From: CAWAMR01 sp963783095
GTDB lineage: Bacteria > Planctomycetota > Planctomycetia > Gemmatales > Gemmataceae
Direction: 5' to 3'
Length of the DNA: 64,000 nucleotides
NCBI GenBank assembly: GCA_963783095.1
Contig: CAWAMR010000020.1
Span: 1-64,000 of the forward strand
The notes below the pieces were generated by a model, which saw only the letters and a program-made list of their open reading frames with translations, was not told where the DNA came from and ran no database searches. The number at the start of each line of letters is the position of its first letter. The first letter of the stretch is position 1. Positions 51,930 through 62,143 of the stretch are shown piece after piece. A program made the translations under genes and the position numbers.

Positions 51930-54206
51930 CTATTGCTGCGGTGGGGCTACTTCCCGGATGATCGCCCCTTGGGTTTCGCTCAGTACCAGCACGCCGAACT
52001 TCGCGATCGGTGACGCTTCCGGCGTGCTTACCAAGGCGTAGTCGAACTTGCCGCGATGATCGGTGTAGCCATCCTTGTGGAATTTCACCTGGCCGTTCGC
52101 CAGACGTACGTACGTCTTCACGTAAACCTTGGAAAGCATCTTGCCGTTGACGGCATCCGTCACCTGTAACTGGCCGTAGTTCTCGTTGAGCGTGACGCTC
52201 ATCGCATTGGCCAGAACCGGCACCGATCGCGTCTTGCCGTTGGCAGTAATCTCGACCAGCACATTCTTATCGGCCAGACTATCCGGCAAAGGAATGGCCA
52301 GTTTATTCAATGTCGTCGGCAATTTGACGGTGGCAGTCTCGTTCGGGCGGATTTGCGAGAACTGGCCGCCGTTTTGCTGAACGAATGGATTTCGGCTAAA
52401 GAGCAGTTCAACATCCATCAGGTAATAGTTGATGCGAACCGTTTCGATGTTCTTCCAGGTCAAGTTGATGTTCTTGGCGGCAACGCCAAACTCGAAGCTG
52501 GGTTCCTTGGCGGCCAGTGCCGCTTGTTGCTGGGCCTGGTCATCCTTGTCCACCAGCTTGCCGGCTTTGCCTTCGATTTCATCGAGTTGACTTCGGATCG
52601 CTTGGAAAGCATTTCTCCAGCGATCGACGGGATGATTGGAATAGGTTGCGACCAGTGCACGAACCTTTTTCGGCTCATCCATGAACATATCCAGGTAGGC
52701 AGCGCAATAGTCATATTGCATTCGCGTGGGCAATTCTGCGGCTTTGACTTGCGCAAACGCATTCTGCGCATCCTCAACGCGATCTTGCAGAAGCATGTAG
52801 TAGGCCACCGCCAGTTGATCTTCGCCGCTCAACTTCGAGCGGTAGGTGAGCAGGTGCATGTACCGATGGTACTGCTCGTGGAATCGCGCATTGACAATTT
52901 GACGGGTCTGGCCCAAAGAGTGGGCACGGGCATTAATGAGCGGCTTGTACTCCAGATGCTCGTATTGATGCCGGATTACCGGATCAACTACCAGCAACGG
53001 ACTGACGACTGGCCCGCCGCATTCGTTGACGATTTGATCGACGTGGGTGAGATACTCTCGCGCCACCGGCACCACATTGTGCGACAAGCCATACGACCAG
53101 AGCGTTGGATTATAGGTGTGCCGGTCCTGTAGGAGCTGGATGGCGGTTTCAAAGAAAAACCGATCCTTCATGCGGAAGGCGATCTTGTCCAGATCGAGTG
53201 CATTGACGTTTTCACGATTCAGATAGGCAAGAACCTGCTCCTCGGTGCCGTTTTGCGAGACGTAGTCCCACGACTCGGTATCGAGTTTCGTCGGCTTTGC
53301 CACCACGTTGAAGTGGAAAGGACTGGCCATCGCCACCAGCGTTTCGGCCTTGGCAATGTGGACTGGGAACTGATCGAACTGGCCGGGTTTGGGGAAATAG
53401 AACTGGAAGTCAACGATCTGCGTTCGGTACGGCTCGAGATCGAGCCAGTGGGTCTTGGTCGCCTGGCCGTTACTGACGGCGATGGCCCCGGCGGGAATCT
53501 GGGTCAGAACCAAGAGCCGTTGGCGGGAAGGCGTGGGATTGGTGACGACGATTTGGCAGCCGTACACGGTTTGAATCACGAATTCATCGGTTACGAACTT
53601 GTCGAAGCGTTCGCCGTTTTCATCCTTGTAGCGATCGCCGTTTCGATAGAAGTTCTGGCTGACCAGGATTTGCACCTTGTCGCCGATCCCGGCAACGGGC
53701 TTGACCTCTTCATGGAAGGCCAGCACGTTACTGCCCGGGATAAAGGTCATGTGACCCATATCGAATTTGACCTGGTGCTTGGCGGGCGTGAAGGGCAGAT
53801 CGATGACCGACAAAGCGAACATCATTTCCGTGAAGTTCCGCGACGCATCCGCCAGATTGCGCGTCAAGAAGGGACTTTTGCCATCATGCCTTGCGTAATC
53901 GACCCAGAAACTGCTGACCGGAACCAGGCTGGCCACCTGTTGCTGGATCGGCAGTTTGAAGTAGTTGTTCTCGGCAAGTTCCTGGGTCAAATCGACTTTG
54001 CGATAAAGACGGGCGGGAGCATCCTTGCCCGACCGTGAATCATCGAAGAACCAAGCATCCTTTTCCGCTTCGATGAGGGAACCCATTTCTTGAGTAAACT
54101 TATTCAGACCCTTGGCCTCCTTTTCCGCACGATCTAGCCCGTCCGCGGCACTCATGTCGCCAAGAGCACGCCCCCCTGCACCACCGCCGGCTCCGCCCAT
54201 ACCCAA
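51930..54206 (-). CDS. Alpha-2-macroglobulin-like secreted protein, C-terminal fragment (part 4 of 4)
   Basis: 758 residues from an internal ATG (54206). The same frame is open upstream without interruption to a TGA at 54363-54365, which is the stop of part 3, so this is probably the same protein read through a stop created by error. Contents: MSSADG-like Ala/Gly-rich linker, a repeated beta domain (PIQQQVASLVPVSSFWVDYARHDGKSPFLTRN), TPR-like helices (LSGEDQLAVAYYMLLQDRVEDAQNAFAQVKAAEL), and a last sandwich ending VYVKTYVRLANGQVKFHKDGYTDHRGKFDYALVSTPEASPIAKFGVLVLSE. No signal of its own. Confidence 0.7.
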   Translation of the reverse strand: MGMGGAGGGAGGRALGDMSAADGLDRAEKEAKGLNKFTQEMGSLIEAEKDAWFFDDSRSGKDAPARLYRKVDLTQELAENNYFKLPIQQQVASLVPVSSFWVDYARHDGKSPFLTRNLADASRNFTEMMFALSVIDLPFTPAKHQVKFDMGHMTFIPGSNVLAFHEEVKPVAGIGDKVQILVSQNFYRNGDRYKDENGERFDKFVTDEFVIQTVYGCQIVVTNPTPSRQRLLVLTQIPAGAIAVSNGQATKTHWLDLEPYRTQIVDFQFYFPKPGQFDQFPVHIAKAETLVAMASPFHFNVVAKPTKLDTESWDYVSQNGTEEQVLAYLNRENVNALDLDKIAFRMKDRFFFETAIQLLQDRHTYNPTLWSYGLSHNVVPVAREYLTHVDQIVNECGGPVVSPLLVVDPVIRHQYEHLEYKPLINARAHSLGQTRQIVNARFHEQYHRYMHLLTYRSKLSGEDQLAVAYYMLLQDRVEDAQNAFAQVKAAELPTRMQYDYCAAYLDMFMDEPKKVRALVATYSNHPVDRWRNAFQAIRSQLDEIEGKAGKLVDKDDQAQQQAALAAKEPSFEFGVAAKNINLTWKNIETVRINYYLMDVELLFSRNPFVQQNGGQFSQIRPNETATVKLPTTLNKLAIPLPDSLADKNVLVEITANGKTRSVPVLANAMSVTLNENYGQLQVTDAVNGKMLSKVYVKTYVRLANGQVKFHKDGYTDHRGKFDYALVSTPEASPIAKFGVLVLSETQGAIIREVAPPQQ

Positions 54207-54362
54207 CCCGTTGGTGCTTGACCCAGAAGCGGAAGTTGGATCTGATTTTGCCGCTTCTTCCGGCGACTCTTGGACTTCTCCAGAGACGTCTGATCTGGTG
54301 CATTGTCCAAAAGTTTTCCAAGTTTCTCGCTCTTTAACTTCAGTAGGCTGGACTTGTTCTGG

Positions 54363-55859
54363 TCACCAGGGCAGATCCCCCGCCTTCAGCGCGGTTTCAT
54401 AGAGCATTCGTCTCCGCTCCGTATCGGGAGGAAGCAGGTGATACAAGTCCTTAAGATGGCGAGCGGTGCGAGTTGGCTCACCCACCAGCCTTTGAGCCAG
54501 CAAAACTCTTTCGACGGAATTGAGCCGATCGAATTTCCAGGGCTGCAAATAATCCTTCAAATCGCTTTCCAGCAACCAGTGGTCGAGGAAAGTCTTGTCT
54601 TTCTTGTAGACCAGATAAGGTTTGACGACGGCCTTGAAGAAATCGGGATCCTTCTGAGCGATGAAGAAGTTCAATTCATGACAGGCGAATTTTGAGTAAA
54701 AAGCCTGCTTCTCGGCGAGTTTCAGAGTTGGCCAGGTCAAGATGAAAGAAAACTCGGCCAGCTTGGGATCGTGAGTCAGCGTCGAATAGAGCACATACAC
54801 TTTCGACAAGCTGTCATACGTTTCAAATCGGCTCGCAGCAGCGTCGGCGATAACCATAGGCTGGCCGGCTTGCAGAATATTCACCTGCTTCTGCTGGGTA
54901 AAATGGCCTTTGGGATCGAGGCCGTTCTTGAGGCGCAAATCGACGAAGTCGGCCTTCTGTTCGGGCAGGCTGATCGACTTGGCGGTCGTGTTGACCGGAT
55001 CGACTGCCACCACACAAATCATCGAGTGCGGGCCAAGATGTTTGCGAGGAATCTTGATGACGCCATTCTTGTCGGGTACAAGGTTGTGCAGGGTGGCTGA
55101 GGAATCGTAGAGATAATCGAGAGATGAGGTGAAATTGGGCGACACGCCGTCATTGCTGCTATCGGACCATGGCATTGCTGCCGGCGTTTGCGGCGGAATG
55201 GTTTGCCCGCCCTGTTGCCTCAACATCTTCCGGTATTCTTCTCCAGCTTGTACCATCTGCTCGCCGGTCTCGGTGGATCGAACCACCCAGGGGTTGAGCA
55301 AGAGGGCTGGTCGTTCGAGCATGTTGCCGGGGAACTTCTTTTGATTACGGCGATCCAGGACATAGCGATATTCATCGCCGATGTTCCGGCCCGCCAGATA
55401 CAACGACTCCGACGACAAGGGGAAGAAGCCATCCAATCCGGCATCGCGCACTTTGCCGAGATCGGCAAAAGCCGAAAAAGCGGGCAGGTAGCGGGTTCCA
55501 TAAACGTGAACGCGCGTGAAAGTCGAGAAATCGCGCAGTTGAATGGTCACGTTCTCGTTGTCCGTGCTGACATCGGCAACTTGCACTGGTTTCAGAGCGG
55601 GAAGTTGCAAGTGGCGCAACTTGCCCAGCACATAACCAGCTTCTTGCTTGCCCTTGACCACGCGCACTCGGACTCGCTCACCCGTTGCCTTGAGCCAGAG
55701 ATCGTAATCGCCTGCGGTCAGGCCACTCATCTCGATCATCCCTTCCTTGATGCTCAAAGCGATCGAAACGATCGGAATGAGTGACTGTCCCGCGCATCGC
55801 GAAAAGAGCCAATTCGCTTGGAATCGGTTTTTCGGAAGTGCCGAGATAAGGAATCGCAA
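54363..55859 (-). CDS. Alpha-2-macroglobulin-like secreted protein, third fragment (part 3 of 4)
   Basis: 498-residue frame, genuine from about 55780 where it takes over after a one-base shift (PIVSIALSIKEGMIEMSGLTAGDYDLWLKATGERVRVRVV). Contains beta-sandwich modules and a long helical segment near the end (LILTWPTLKLAEKQAFYSKFACHELNFFIAQKDPDFFKAVVKPYLVYKKDKTFLDHWLLESDLKDYLQPW). Ends LKAGDLPW at a TGA (54363). The frame is identical to part 4, so the only thing separating them is that codon. Confidence 0.72.
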   Translation of the reverse strand: MRFLISALPKNRFQANWLFSRCAGQSLIPIVSIALSIKEGMIEMSGLTAGDYDLWLKATGERVRVRVVKGKQEAGYVLGKLRHLQLPALKPVQVADVSTDNENVTIQLRDFSTFTRVHVYGTRYLPAFSAFADLGKVRDAGLDGFFPLSSESLYLAGRNIGDEYRYVLDRRNQKKFPGNMLERPALLLNPWVVRSTETGEQMVQAGEEYRKMLRQQGGQTIPPQTPAAMPWSDSSNDGVSPNFTSSLDYLYDSSATLHNLVPDKNGVIKIPRKHLGPHSMICVVAVDPVNTTAKSISLPEQKADFVDLRLKNGLDPKGHFTQQKQVNILQAGQPMVIADAAASRFETYDSLSKVYVLYSTLTHDPKLAEFSFILTWPTLKLAEKQAFYSKFACHELNFFIAQKDPDFFKAVVKPYLVYKKDKTFLDHWLLESDLKDYLQPWKFDRLNSVERVLLAQRLVGEPTRTARHLKDLYHLLPPDTERRRMLYETALKAGDLPW

Positions 55860-55977
55860 TCAACTCACCTTCTTGAGCGTGAATGACCGGACGATAGGTG
55901 TGATGATTCAGCGGCAAGGTCCAGCTATGAGTGGTTGCTTCCGGACCCGTTGCGACGACACGGGCAATATCCGTCAA
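55678..55977 (-). CDS. Alpha-2-macroglobulin-like secreted protein, second fragment (part 2 of 4)
   Basis: Only about 66 residues are genuine (55977 to about 55777): TDIARVVATGPEATTHSWTLPLNHHTYRPVIHAQEGELIAIPYLGTSEKPIPSELALFAMRGTVTHS. It continues part 1 after a shift near 55980 and hands over to part 3 near 55777. Both steps are one-base changes. Confidence 0.6.
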   Translation of the reverse strand: MTDIARVVATGPEATTHSWTLPLNHHTYRPVIHAQEGELIAIPYLGTSEKPIPSELALFAMRGTVTHSDRFDRFEHQGRDDRDEWPDRRRLRSLAQGNG

Positions 55978-58316
55978 TGCGCCGAGCTTACCCGGCCACG
56001 GGCATCGCTTTTGAGTAATACGTTGACTGCTTCGCGGAAATCGCGATGCTTGATGCTCAGTTGTACGGGTCGGTCGGGCTTGGCTTCCCCGGTTCGACCA
56101 AGAAGCTCGATCACATAATCGTTGCCGAATTTCGCAAAATGAAGGTCTTCAATTCTGTTGGTCTTGGTAATGCCGTTCAGGCCAAAGTTTTCGCCCGCGG
56201 CCAGCATCACATCCTTGCCTTGACTCAAGCTGCGCACCTTTGCCTGGAGCGAGATGTTCAACGATGCCAGTCGGGCTGGGACGCGGAATTCGTGAACCGT
56301 TTCGCGATCCTCGAAGAGCTTGAAGTCGGTTACCTGGGTGGAACTCATGATCCCATCCTGATCGGTGGCGGTGATGACCAGCCTGACGTCTTCGAGGAGT
56401 TTCACTGAAACGGGAATACCATTGAGCCGCAAGCTGGGACGTACCAGTAACTCGGCGACACGTTGCGTGAGGAGCGACTCGCGATCGACGTGGATGCCGG
56501 CGATGAGGTTGTAGGATTCGGCCTGATGATCCAGAAAATCGAGACTGGCAAAATCGCCCTTGCTGATGACGATCGGCTGCCGGGCAGGTACTGTGCTGAA
56601 TGGGACCAGCACAATTCCCTTGTCATCGGCCTTGTATTCCTGGCCGCCCAGCAAGACAGTTGCACCCTTGACAGGTAAATTGGACTCATCGATGATGGTG
56701 AGTTTTTGCCCGGCCGAGCTCATCCCCACCAGCGTGCGAAGCTGGCCTTTGCGAATCAGCGCCCGGCTGCTCTTCCCCGCACCAATGAAGTCAATGACAT
56801 AAATGCCCGGTTTGCTGATTTGCGGGAATTCAAACTTTCGGCCAATCCGCCGGAAGGGTGCATCCACATAGGTGTAGGTTTTCTCCGAGTTCGTGACGAG
56901 GCCGTCGAGATTGACGGCGGTGTCGACGGGCCGTTTCTGTGTTCGGTAGAAATTGACGGTGTTGATTTCAAACACCTTCACCATCAAATTCGGCATGTTC
57001 TTGACGAACAGGTCCAGTGCTACCGGATCGTTGACTGCATAATCGGTTTTGTTCGTGAAAGCGAAGTCGATATCGATGCGATCCTTGAGCTGGCGGAATA
57101 ATTCAGGAGGCAGTTGGGCTGCCCACGTTTCCGGATCGCCCAACCCATTTTCGATCTGGGTTTCCGCAAAGAGATGCTTTAGGTAGACATCGTTGATGTA
57201 TGGCTCAAATTCATTCGGCGATTTGGCGTCCAGGAGAAAATGTTTGAGATAATCTCGCACGAGAGCCTCGTCCGATCCGACATTGGATAGCATCGTCAAC
57301 GGATGGTAATTCGCGTTGAGATCGGCCGGCCGAAGACGACCATTTTGATTGTCCAGCATGGCCTTGGACATATAGGACTGAAAACGCGGCAACTTCAAAT
57401 ACTCGACAAAAATCGCCTTGTCCTGCGTCCCCTGAGATTGATCCAGTAGAAGCCGATGGAACAGAACATGCGCTTTGAAGGGGTTGAAGACGGGTGAAAG
57501 TCGCCGCGTGAAAGTCAGGAGCCGGTCGAAATAGGCACGGGTCAAGGCGGCATCATGTCTCCAGTCCTCGTCGTCGTTGGGGAGCAACTTGGAAGTCCAG
57601 GTCTGCACGAAGTTCGACTGATCCAACAACCCCGGCATCCGTTTCAGCAACTCCTCGAGTTGTGAAAGAGTGAGTTGACGATGAATGTTCAAGGAGCCAA
57701 AACCGCCCGAGTATTGCGCATTGAGATCGTCGGCGACGATTCTGGCAAGGTCCGGAACGTCGGGCCGGGACAGTCGGCTCAGAAGCGTTCGCCGCCGGCT
57801 GGCATCGAGGCTTGGCGTCAGCACCCAATCGAGCGCAGCATCCTCGTAAATATCCGTCCCCTGCTGTGCCCGAACCATCGCGTAGGCCGCCAGAGTCTCG
57901 CGCGAGATCACTTTCGGATCGAGAGAAGTGGGCAAGTTCGGCGAACCGCCCTGAACGATTTTCTGATGCTGGAAGTACAGGCCCAGGCGGGTCTTGAAAT
58001 AATTGAGCGATTGTTCCGGATTCTTCTCGTAGGTCAACAGAGCGTGTCGGGTCTGAATCTCGGTGAGTCGAGGCGTTTGGTTGAAACGATCGAACCACGG
58101 TTTGAACAGTGTGGCGGCCTTGTCGTACTGCGCCGAGTTCAGATAGTGCAGGCAATGGAAATAGTAGTAATCTTCCGTTCCGGGAATGAGTTTTTTGAGG
58201 GCTTCGGCTCGATCCTTGGCCAGGGCGAAATCCTCAACGAAGCCGATGTCGCCGGCCTGGAGTGCCGATGCCAGACATAATGCCATTGCACAAATCGAGA
58301 TTGCTAACCGATACAT
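55974..58316 (-). CDS. Alpha-2-macroglobulin-like secreted protein, N-terminal fragment (part 1 of 4)
   Basis: 780 residues. Signal peptide MYRLAISICAMALCLASALQAG. Residues 20-400 are helical and TPR-like (YYYFHCLHYLNSAQYDKAATLFKPWFDRFNQ); from about 450 there are beta-sandwich modules (FTNKTDYAVNDPVALDLFVKNMPNLMVKVFEINTVNFYR, NGIPVSVKLLEDVRLVITATDQDGIMSSTQVTDFKLFEDRETVHEFRVPARLASLNI). The strand/loop pattern is like MG domains of bacterial macroglobulins; I see no thioester CxEQ motif in any fragment. The whole gene (58316 to 51930) would be about 2,120 residues. Exported; function unknown. Confidence 0.7.
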   Translation of the reverse strand: MYRLAISICAMALCLASALQAGDIGFVEDFALAKDRAEALKKLIPGTEDYYYFHCLHYLNSAQYDKAATLFKPWFDRFNQTPRLTEIQTRHALLTYEKNPEQSLNYFKTRLGLYFQHQKIVQGGSPNLPTSLDPKVISRETLAAYAMVRAQQGTDIYEDAALDWVLTPSLDASRRRTLLSRLSRPDVPDLARIVADDLNAQYSGGFGSLNIHRQLTLSQLEELLKRMPGLLDQSNFVQTWTSKLLPNDDEDWRHDAALTRAYFDRLLTFTRRLSPVFNPFKAHVLFHRLLLDQSQGTQDKAIFVEYLKLPRFQSYMSKAMLDNQNGRLRPADLNANYHPLTMLSNVGSDEALVRDYLKHFLLDAKSPNEFEPYINDVYLKHLFAETQIENGLGDPETWAAQLPPELFRQLKDRIDIDFAFTNKTDYAVNDPVALDLFVKNMPNLMVKVFEINTVNFYRTQKRPVDTAVNLDGLVTNSEKTYTYVDAPFRRIGRKFEFPQISKPGIYVIDFIGAGKSSRALIRKGQLRTLVGMSSAGQKLTIIDESNLPVKGATVLLGGQEYKADDKGIVLVPFSTVPARQPIVISKGDFASLDFLDHQAESYNLIAGIHVDRESLLTQRVAELLVRPSLRLNGIPVSVKLLEDVRLVITATDQDGIMSSTQVTDFKLFEDRETVHEFRVPARLASLNISLQAKVRSLSQGKDVMLAAGENFGLNGITKTNRIEDLHFAKFGNDYVIELLGRTGEAKPDRPVQLSIKHRDFREAVNVLLKSDARGRVSSAH

Positions 58317-58607
58317 TGAATTTCTCCGGAAGAAGAGAATCCCGTGAAGAAAGAGCGGTTACCGACACATTGAAGTGTTTGAGAACGAGAGTTCTGCTAG
58401 ATTGTTAGACGAAGCCAGCGTCCGAATCGTTTGGAAGGCTCGAATACACGCATTCGATTTCTATCAATTGGGCATTGCTCGAACAAGCGATGGGCGATTG
58501 CCGGAAGCGGGTATCTTTCGTTCCCGGAATGCCATAGGATAAACCAGCGCTATCGCGCAGAGAATTAAGATTGTGGGAGTTCGAGATTCCAAATAGGCCA
58601 AACCAGG

Positions 58608-59285
58608 ATGCCTGCAACTCCGACCAATGCCGTTCAGGATTACCTCAAGGCCATCTATCATCTCGGCGGCGCGGATCGGCTCGTTTCTCCCGTTGACATC
58701 GCCGGAAGTATGGACGTTCGTGCCCCCTCGGTAACGGGCATGCTCAAACGTCTCGCGGAGTCCGGCTACATCGAATATGAGCCTGGGAACGGTGCGAAAC
58801 TGACGGCGTCGGGCTTGTCCGAGGCTCTGCGCGTGATTCGCCGTCATCGCCTTCTCGAATTGTTTCTCACGCGGGTCTTGGGGCTGGACTGGAGTGAGGT
58901 CGATGACGAGGCCGAGGCTCTGGAACATGCCATTTCACCGCGGCTGGAAGCAGCCATTGCCAAACATCTCGGCGAACCCAACGAAGATCCGCACGGCCAC
59001 CCGATTCCCACATCCAGCGGCGAATTGAAACAGCGCAACTTGCAGAAGCTTTGCGATTTTCGGGCCGGCCAGACGATCATTATTCGTGAAGTTCAGGACG
59101 ACAACTCGGCCCGGTTACGGCACTGGCAGTCGCTCGGCCTTATTCCGGGCGCAACCGTGGAGATCGTCGCCTATCAGGATCTCGATGATCTGTTTGAATT
59201 GCGCGTTCAGGGCCGGATTATCCAGATGGGAAGCGAAGGATTGGCAGGTTTGCGCGGCGAATTAAAACCGCACGTTACCGGTTGA
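58608..59285 (+). CDS. DtxR/MntR-family metal-dependent transcriptional regulator
   Basis: 225 residues. N-terminal winged helix: NAVQDYLKAIYHLGGADRLVSPVDIAGSMDVRAPSVTGMLKRLAESGYIEYEPGNGAKLT is the DtxR DNA-binding motif. The dimerisation and metal-binding domain follows (HRLLELFLTRVLGLDWSEVDDEAEALEHAISPRLEAAIAKHLGEPNEDPHGHPIP, with the conserved E-x-x-E and H-residues). The C-terminal SH3-like FeoA domain is present (DNSARLRHWQSLGLIPGATVEIV). It likely represses metal uptake genes in response to Fe or Mn. Its targets are not in the window. Confidence 0.9.
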   Translation: MPATPTNAVQDYLKAIYHLGGADRLVSPVDIAGSMDVRAPSVTGMLKRLAESGYIEYEPGNGAKLTASGLSEALRVIRRHRLLELFLTRVLGLDWSEVDDEAEALEHAISPRLEAAIAKHLGEPNEDPHGHPIPTSSGELKQRNLQKLCDFRAGQTIIIREVQDDNSARLRHWQSLGLIPGATVEIVAYQDLDDLFELRVQGRIIQMGSEGLAGLRGELKPHVTG

Positions 59286-59541
59286 CTCCTGGAATTGCGT
59301 GATCTAGGGTTGCAATAACCAGCAAGATCGGCAGAATTGCTGAACTTATTTTAACCGTAACAGTCACTCAACCCCCGATTAACGATGCCAAATATGCTCG
59401 CTTGCAACCTCGCCGCACTATTCATTGCGACCGTTTACTATTCCTGGCGAGATTGGTACGTTCGCCGCATGGATCAAAAACTCTTGCGTGAACGAGTTAC
59501 CTACATGCTTTGGGTCGCAGCTCAGAGATGATAGGATTGTT

Positions 59542-59712
59542 GTAGCCGAATTCGCCAGAATTCGGGAAGACTTTGAATGGGCACACGCTGATTGCCGCAA
59601 TCAGACCCGAATTCGCCTTTGTCGTAGCCGAATTCGCCAGAATTCGGAGAGATTTGGAATGGGCACGTGCTGATTGCCGTAATCAGACCCGAATTCTGGC
59701 GAATTCGGCTAC
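59542..59712. repeat. Three GTAG-hairpin copies of the CCGAATTC type
   Basis: GTAG plus hairpin CCGAATTC-GCCA-GAATTCGG occurs at 59542-59565 and 59624-59647 in the same orientation, and inverted (ending CTAC) at 59689-59712. The 80-base unit between the first two copies is also repeated (GAATGGGCAC...GCTGATTGCCG...). The design matches the CCGCGTTC hairpins at 236-465 and 7518-7718 but the bases differ. The gap 59286-59725 (440 nt) shows no gene. Confidence 0.9.
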
Positions 59713-59725
59713 ACAAGCGGCGTTC

Positions 59726-60587
59726 TCACACAACTCCGTGTTTCTTGAACCACGCCAAACATCGTTTCCAGCCATCCGCCGCATTTTCTTTGTGATAAGT
59801 TTGACGGTAGTCGGCAAAGAAGCCGTGCGGCGTTGCAGGATAAATCACGAATTCACAATCCTTTTTCGCCTCCTTAAGCGCCTTCTGCATTTTCTCAACG
59901 GTTTCTACCGGAATTCCGGTATCCGCTGCTCCATAGAGACCCAGAACGGGTGTTTTGATCGAGCTGACCAAGTCGATTGGGTGTTTCGGCTGCAATTTGT
60001 TTTCCTTGCCGACGAGTCGGCCATACCATGCCACGCCGGCCTTCAGATCCTTGTTGTGGGCCGCATAGAGCCACACAATTCGACCACCCCAGCAAAAGCC
60101 GGTGATTCCCAGTTTGGCGGTTTCGCCATTACCGCTTTTCTTTGCCCAGGCGACGGTTGAATCGAGATCCTTCATAACCTGCTCGTCGGGAACCTTCGAT
60201 ACGACTTTTGAGATGATGTCGGGAATATCCTTGATCTTCGAGACATCCCCTTCCGCGAGTACAGTTCCGGAGCGATGGCGAGATAGCCGAGCTTCGCAAA
60301 CCGGCGGCAGATGTCCTTGATATGTTCGTGGACGCCAAAAATCTCCTGCACGACAAGAATCACCGGGAAGAGCAGCCCTTGTCCGGCGCAGCACGATAAC
60401 CTGGGATCTCGCCATCGGAAACGGGGATCTTGATCTCGCCCGCTTCGAGACCTTTTGTATCCGTGGCGATCGTTGCCGCAGATATTGGCTGCACCGCCAG
60501 GGCGAACCCCGTCGCCAGCGATGTAACAACGAACTCGCCCCGACCGACTTTCCCGTGGTTTAGAAAGCTCAGGGCATCCTCGTGCAT
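59726..60587 (-). CDS. Dienelactone hydrolase family protein, two frameshifts
   Basis: About 285 residues. The first piece (60587 to about 60375) is MHEDALSFLNHGKVGRGEFVVTSLATGFALAVQPISAATIATDTKGLEAGEIKIPVSDGEIPGYRAAPDKG; the second gives LFPVILVVQEIFGVHEHIKDICRRFAKLGYLAIAPELYSRKG; the third, after a shift near 60255, gives EGDVSKIKDIPDII, then TAKLGITGFCWGGRIVWLYAAHN, LGLYGAADTGIP and PATPHGFFADYR. Nucleophile Cys in GFCWGG, Asp in YGAAD and His in TPHGF are the dienelactone hydrolase triad. A hydrolase of the alpha/beta fold; the natural substrate is unclear. Confidence 0.85.
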
Positions 60588-60645
60588 GGTGATTCTCCTT
60601 GGTTAGAGTCTTTCTTTGTGTTTTTTGCGCCACGCGAAAAAACAC

Positions 60646-60736
60646 GTAGGGCGGGTCGAGGCTTTGCAAGGCCCGCCGGTACAGCAAAAGCGTTGCCGAT
60701 TCACGGCGGGCCTCGCAAAGCCTCGACCCGCCCTAC
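60646..60736. repeat. Head-to-head GTAG-hairpin pair of the GGCGGGTCGAGG type
   Basis: GTAG (60646-60649) with hairpin GGCGGG...CCCGCC (60650-60677) and its inverted copy (60705-60732) ending CTAC (60733-60736). The 34-base arms agree at 33 of 34 positions. It lies between the dienelactone hydrolase start (60587) and the DUF1552 stop. A second small stem, GTGTTTTTTGCG / CGCGAAAAAACAC, lies at 60618-60645. Confidence 0.9.
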
Positions 60737-60767
60737 GATACGGTTGCGGGCAAAGCCCGCTTTAGGG

Positions 60768-62082
60768 TCAACTCAAGCTCAATGGCCCGGCACCACAGAA
60801 ATCCGGGTTGCCGAATTTCTTGATATTATGGCCGAAGCCGTGGGCTAACGACAGCAACAGGCGATTGTGTGCAACCTGTTTGAATTTCAACGATCGGCCC
60901 ATCTTGAAGTCGAGTCCGTTCCCAACCAACACGAATGGGATATTGTCGAGCGTGTGCGAATTGCCCTTTCCTAACTCGTTGGTCCAGACGATGAGCGTGT
61001 TATCCAACAACGTCTCCTTTCCACCCGGCTCAGGAGTTTCGGCAAGTTTTTTCGCCAGATATGCGAGTTGATCGCAGTACCAGCGGTTGATCCTGGTCAA
61101 TTTGTCCACAGCCTTTTCGGAAGAGTCAGGCTCGTGCGACAGGTCGTGATGTCCTTCATTGATACCAAGCCAGTGCATCCTCGCGCCACCGACGGAGTTG
61201 GTGAACTGAAGCGTTGCGACCCGGTTGAAATCAGCGGCAAAGCTGTTCACCATCAGATCGATTTGCATTTTGGAGATGCCGGGATGTTGTCGTTTTCCCT
61301 CCTCACTTTCGGCTCAAGCTCCGGCACCTTATGTCCAACGTCCTGATTTTTGGTCGATCGCAACTCCTGCTCCATCTCCCGAACAAAAGTGGCATGTTCT
61401 TCCAGAAGTCGTTTATCCTCAGCGCCAGTGCGGCGCCGACTTTCTTGAGATCATCCTTCACATCGTCGAGGATGCTCTTGAGCGTCTCGCGATCTTTCAT
61501 TTGACCATAGAGTTTGCCGAACATTTGATAGGGATCATCGATCGGTGCGATCGGCTTGTTTGGCCCCGCATAGACCATTCGAGTCCAGGTGTCGGCCCGT
61601 TCCGGAACCATGACGCCAAACTCAAGCGACCCAAAGCGAGTACGAGTTGCCGCATCCTTTTGCAAATGATCCTTGATCTGCTGATCGATGGAATTTCCTT
61701 TGGCCCAACCGGCCGGGGTATGGGAGCCGCCCTGGACGTTGCCGGGAAACAGCTCCACACCCGTCAACAGGCAGCCTATCCCGCGCATATGATTGTCGCC
61801 ATCGCCACGAACGCGGTCGGATACACCATTGAGAATCAATGTGCGATCCTTGAACGGTTCCAACGGCTTCAGACTTTCCTTGAGAGCAAACTTCGCACCT
61901 TCCTCATCCGGCCAGAACGTCTTCGGCACCACGCCATTGGGGCTAAAGATCACCACCAGGCGCTGCTTCCGCTTCTGCTGATTGGCGAACGCGAGGCCCG
62001 GCAGGTTCAGCACAAATGGCAAAGCCCCGGCACCGATGCCAAGGTCGCGAATGAAATCTCGCCGATTGCGATGGAAGGTCAC
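60768..62082 (-). CDS. DUF1552 family protein, two frameshifts
   Basis: About 435 residues. Twin-arginine-type leader NRRDFIRDLGIGAGALPFVLNLPGLAFA. The body reads RLVVIFSPNGVVPKTFWPDEEGAKFALKESLKPLEPFKDRTLILNGVSDRVRGDGDNHMRGIGCLLTGVELF and SHTPAGWAKGNSIDQQIKDHLQ, the DUF1552 pattern. Shifts near 61410 and 61280 separate the last part (KMQIDLMVNSFAADFNRVATLQFTNSVGGARMHWLGINEGHHDLSH, ending NPDFCGAGPLSLS at 60768). DUF1552 proteins are usually next to a DUF1592/1588 cytochrome-like partner; here a truncated transposase occupies that position. Function not established. Confidence 0.85.
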
Positions 62083-62143
62083 GTCGATTCTCCAGGTTAC
62101 AAAAGCCCAAGCTTATCATAGTGCCGTGGGGCGGGGATCGTCA

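Noticed and set aside
54363..54365. Selenocysteine at the in-frame TGA
   Set aside because: The context is W-TGA-P in a non-redox domain, no catalytic Cys is expected there and no selenocysteine insertion hairpin or machinery is seen.
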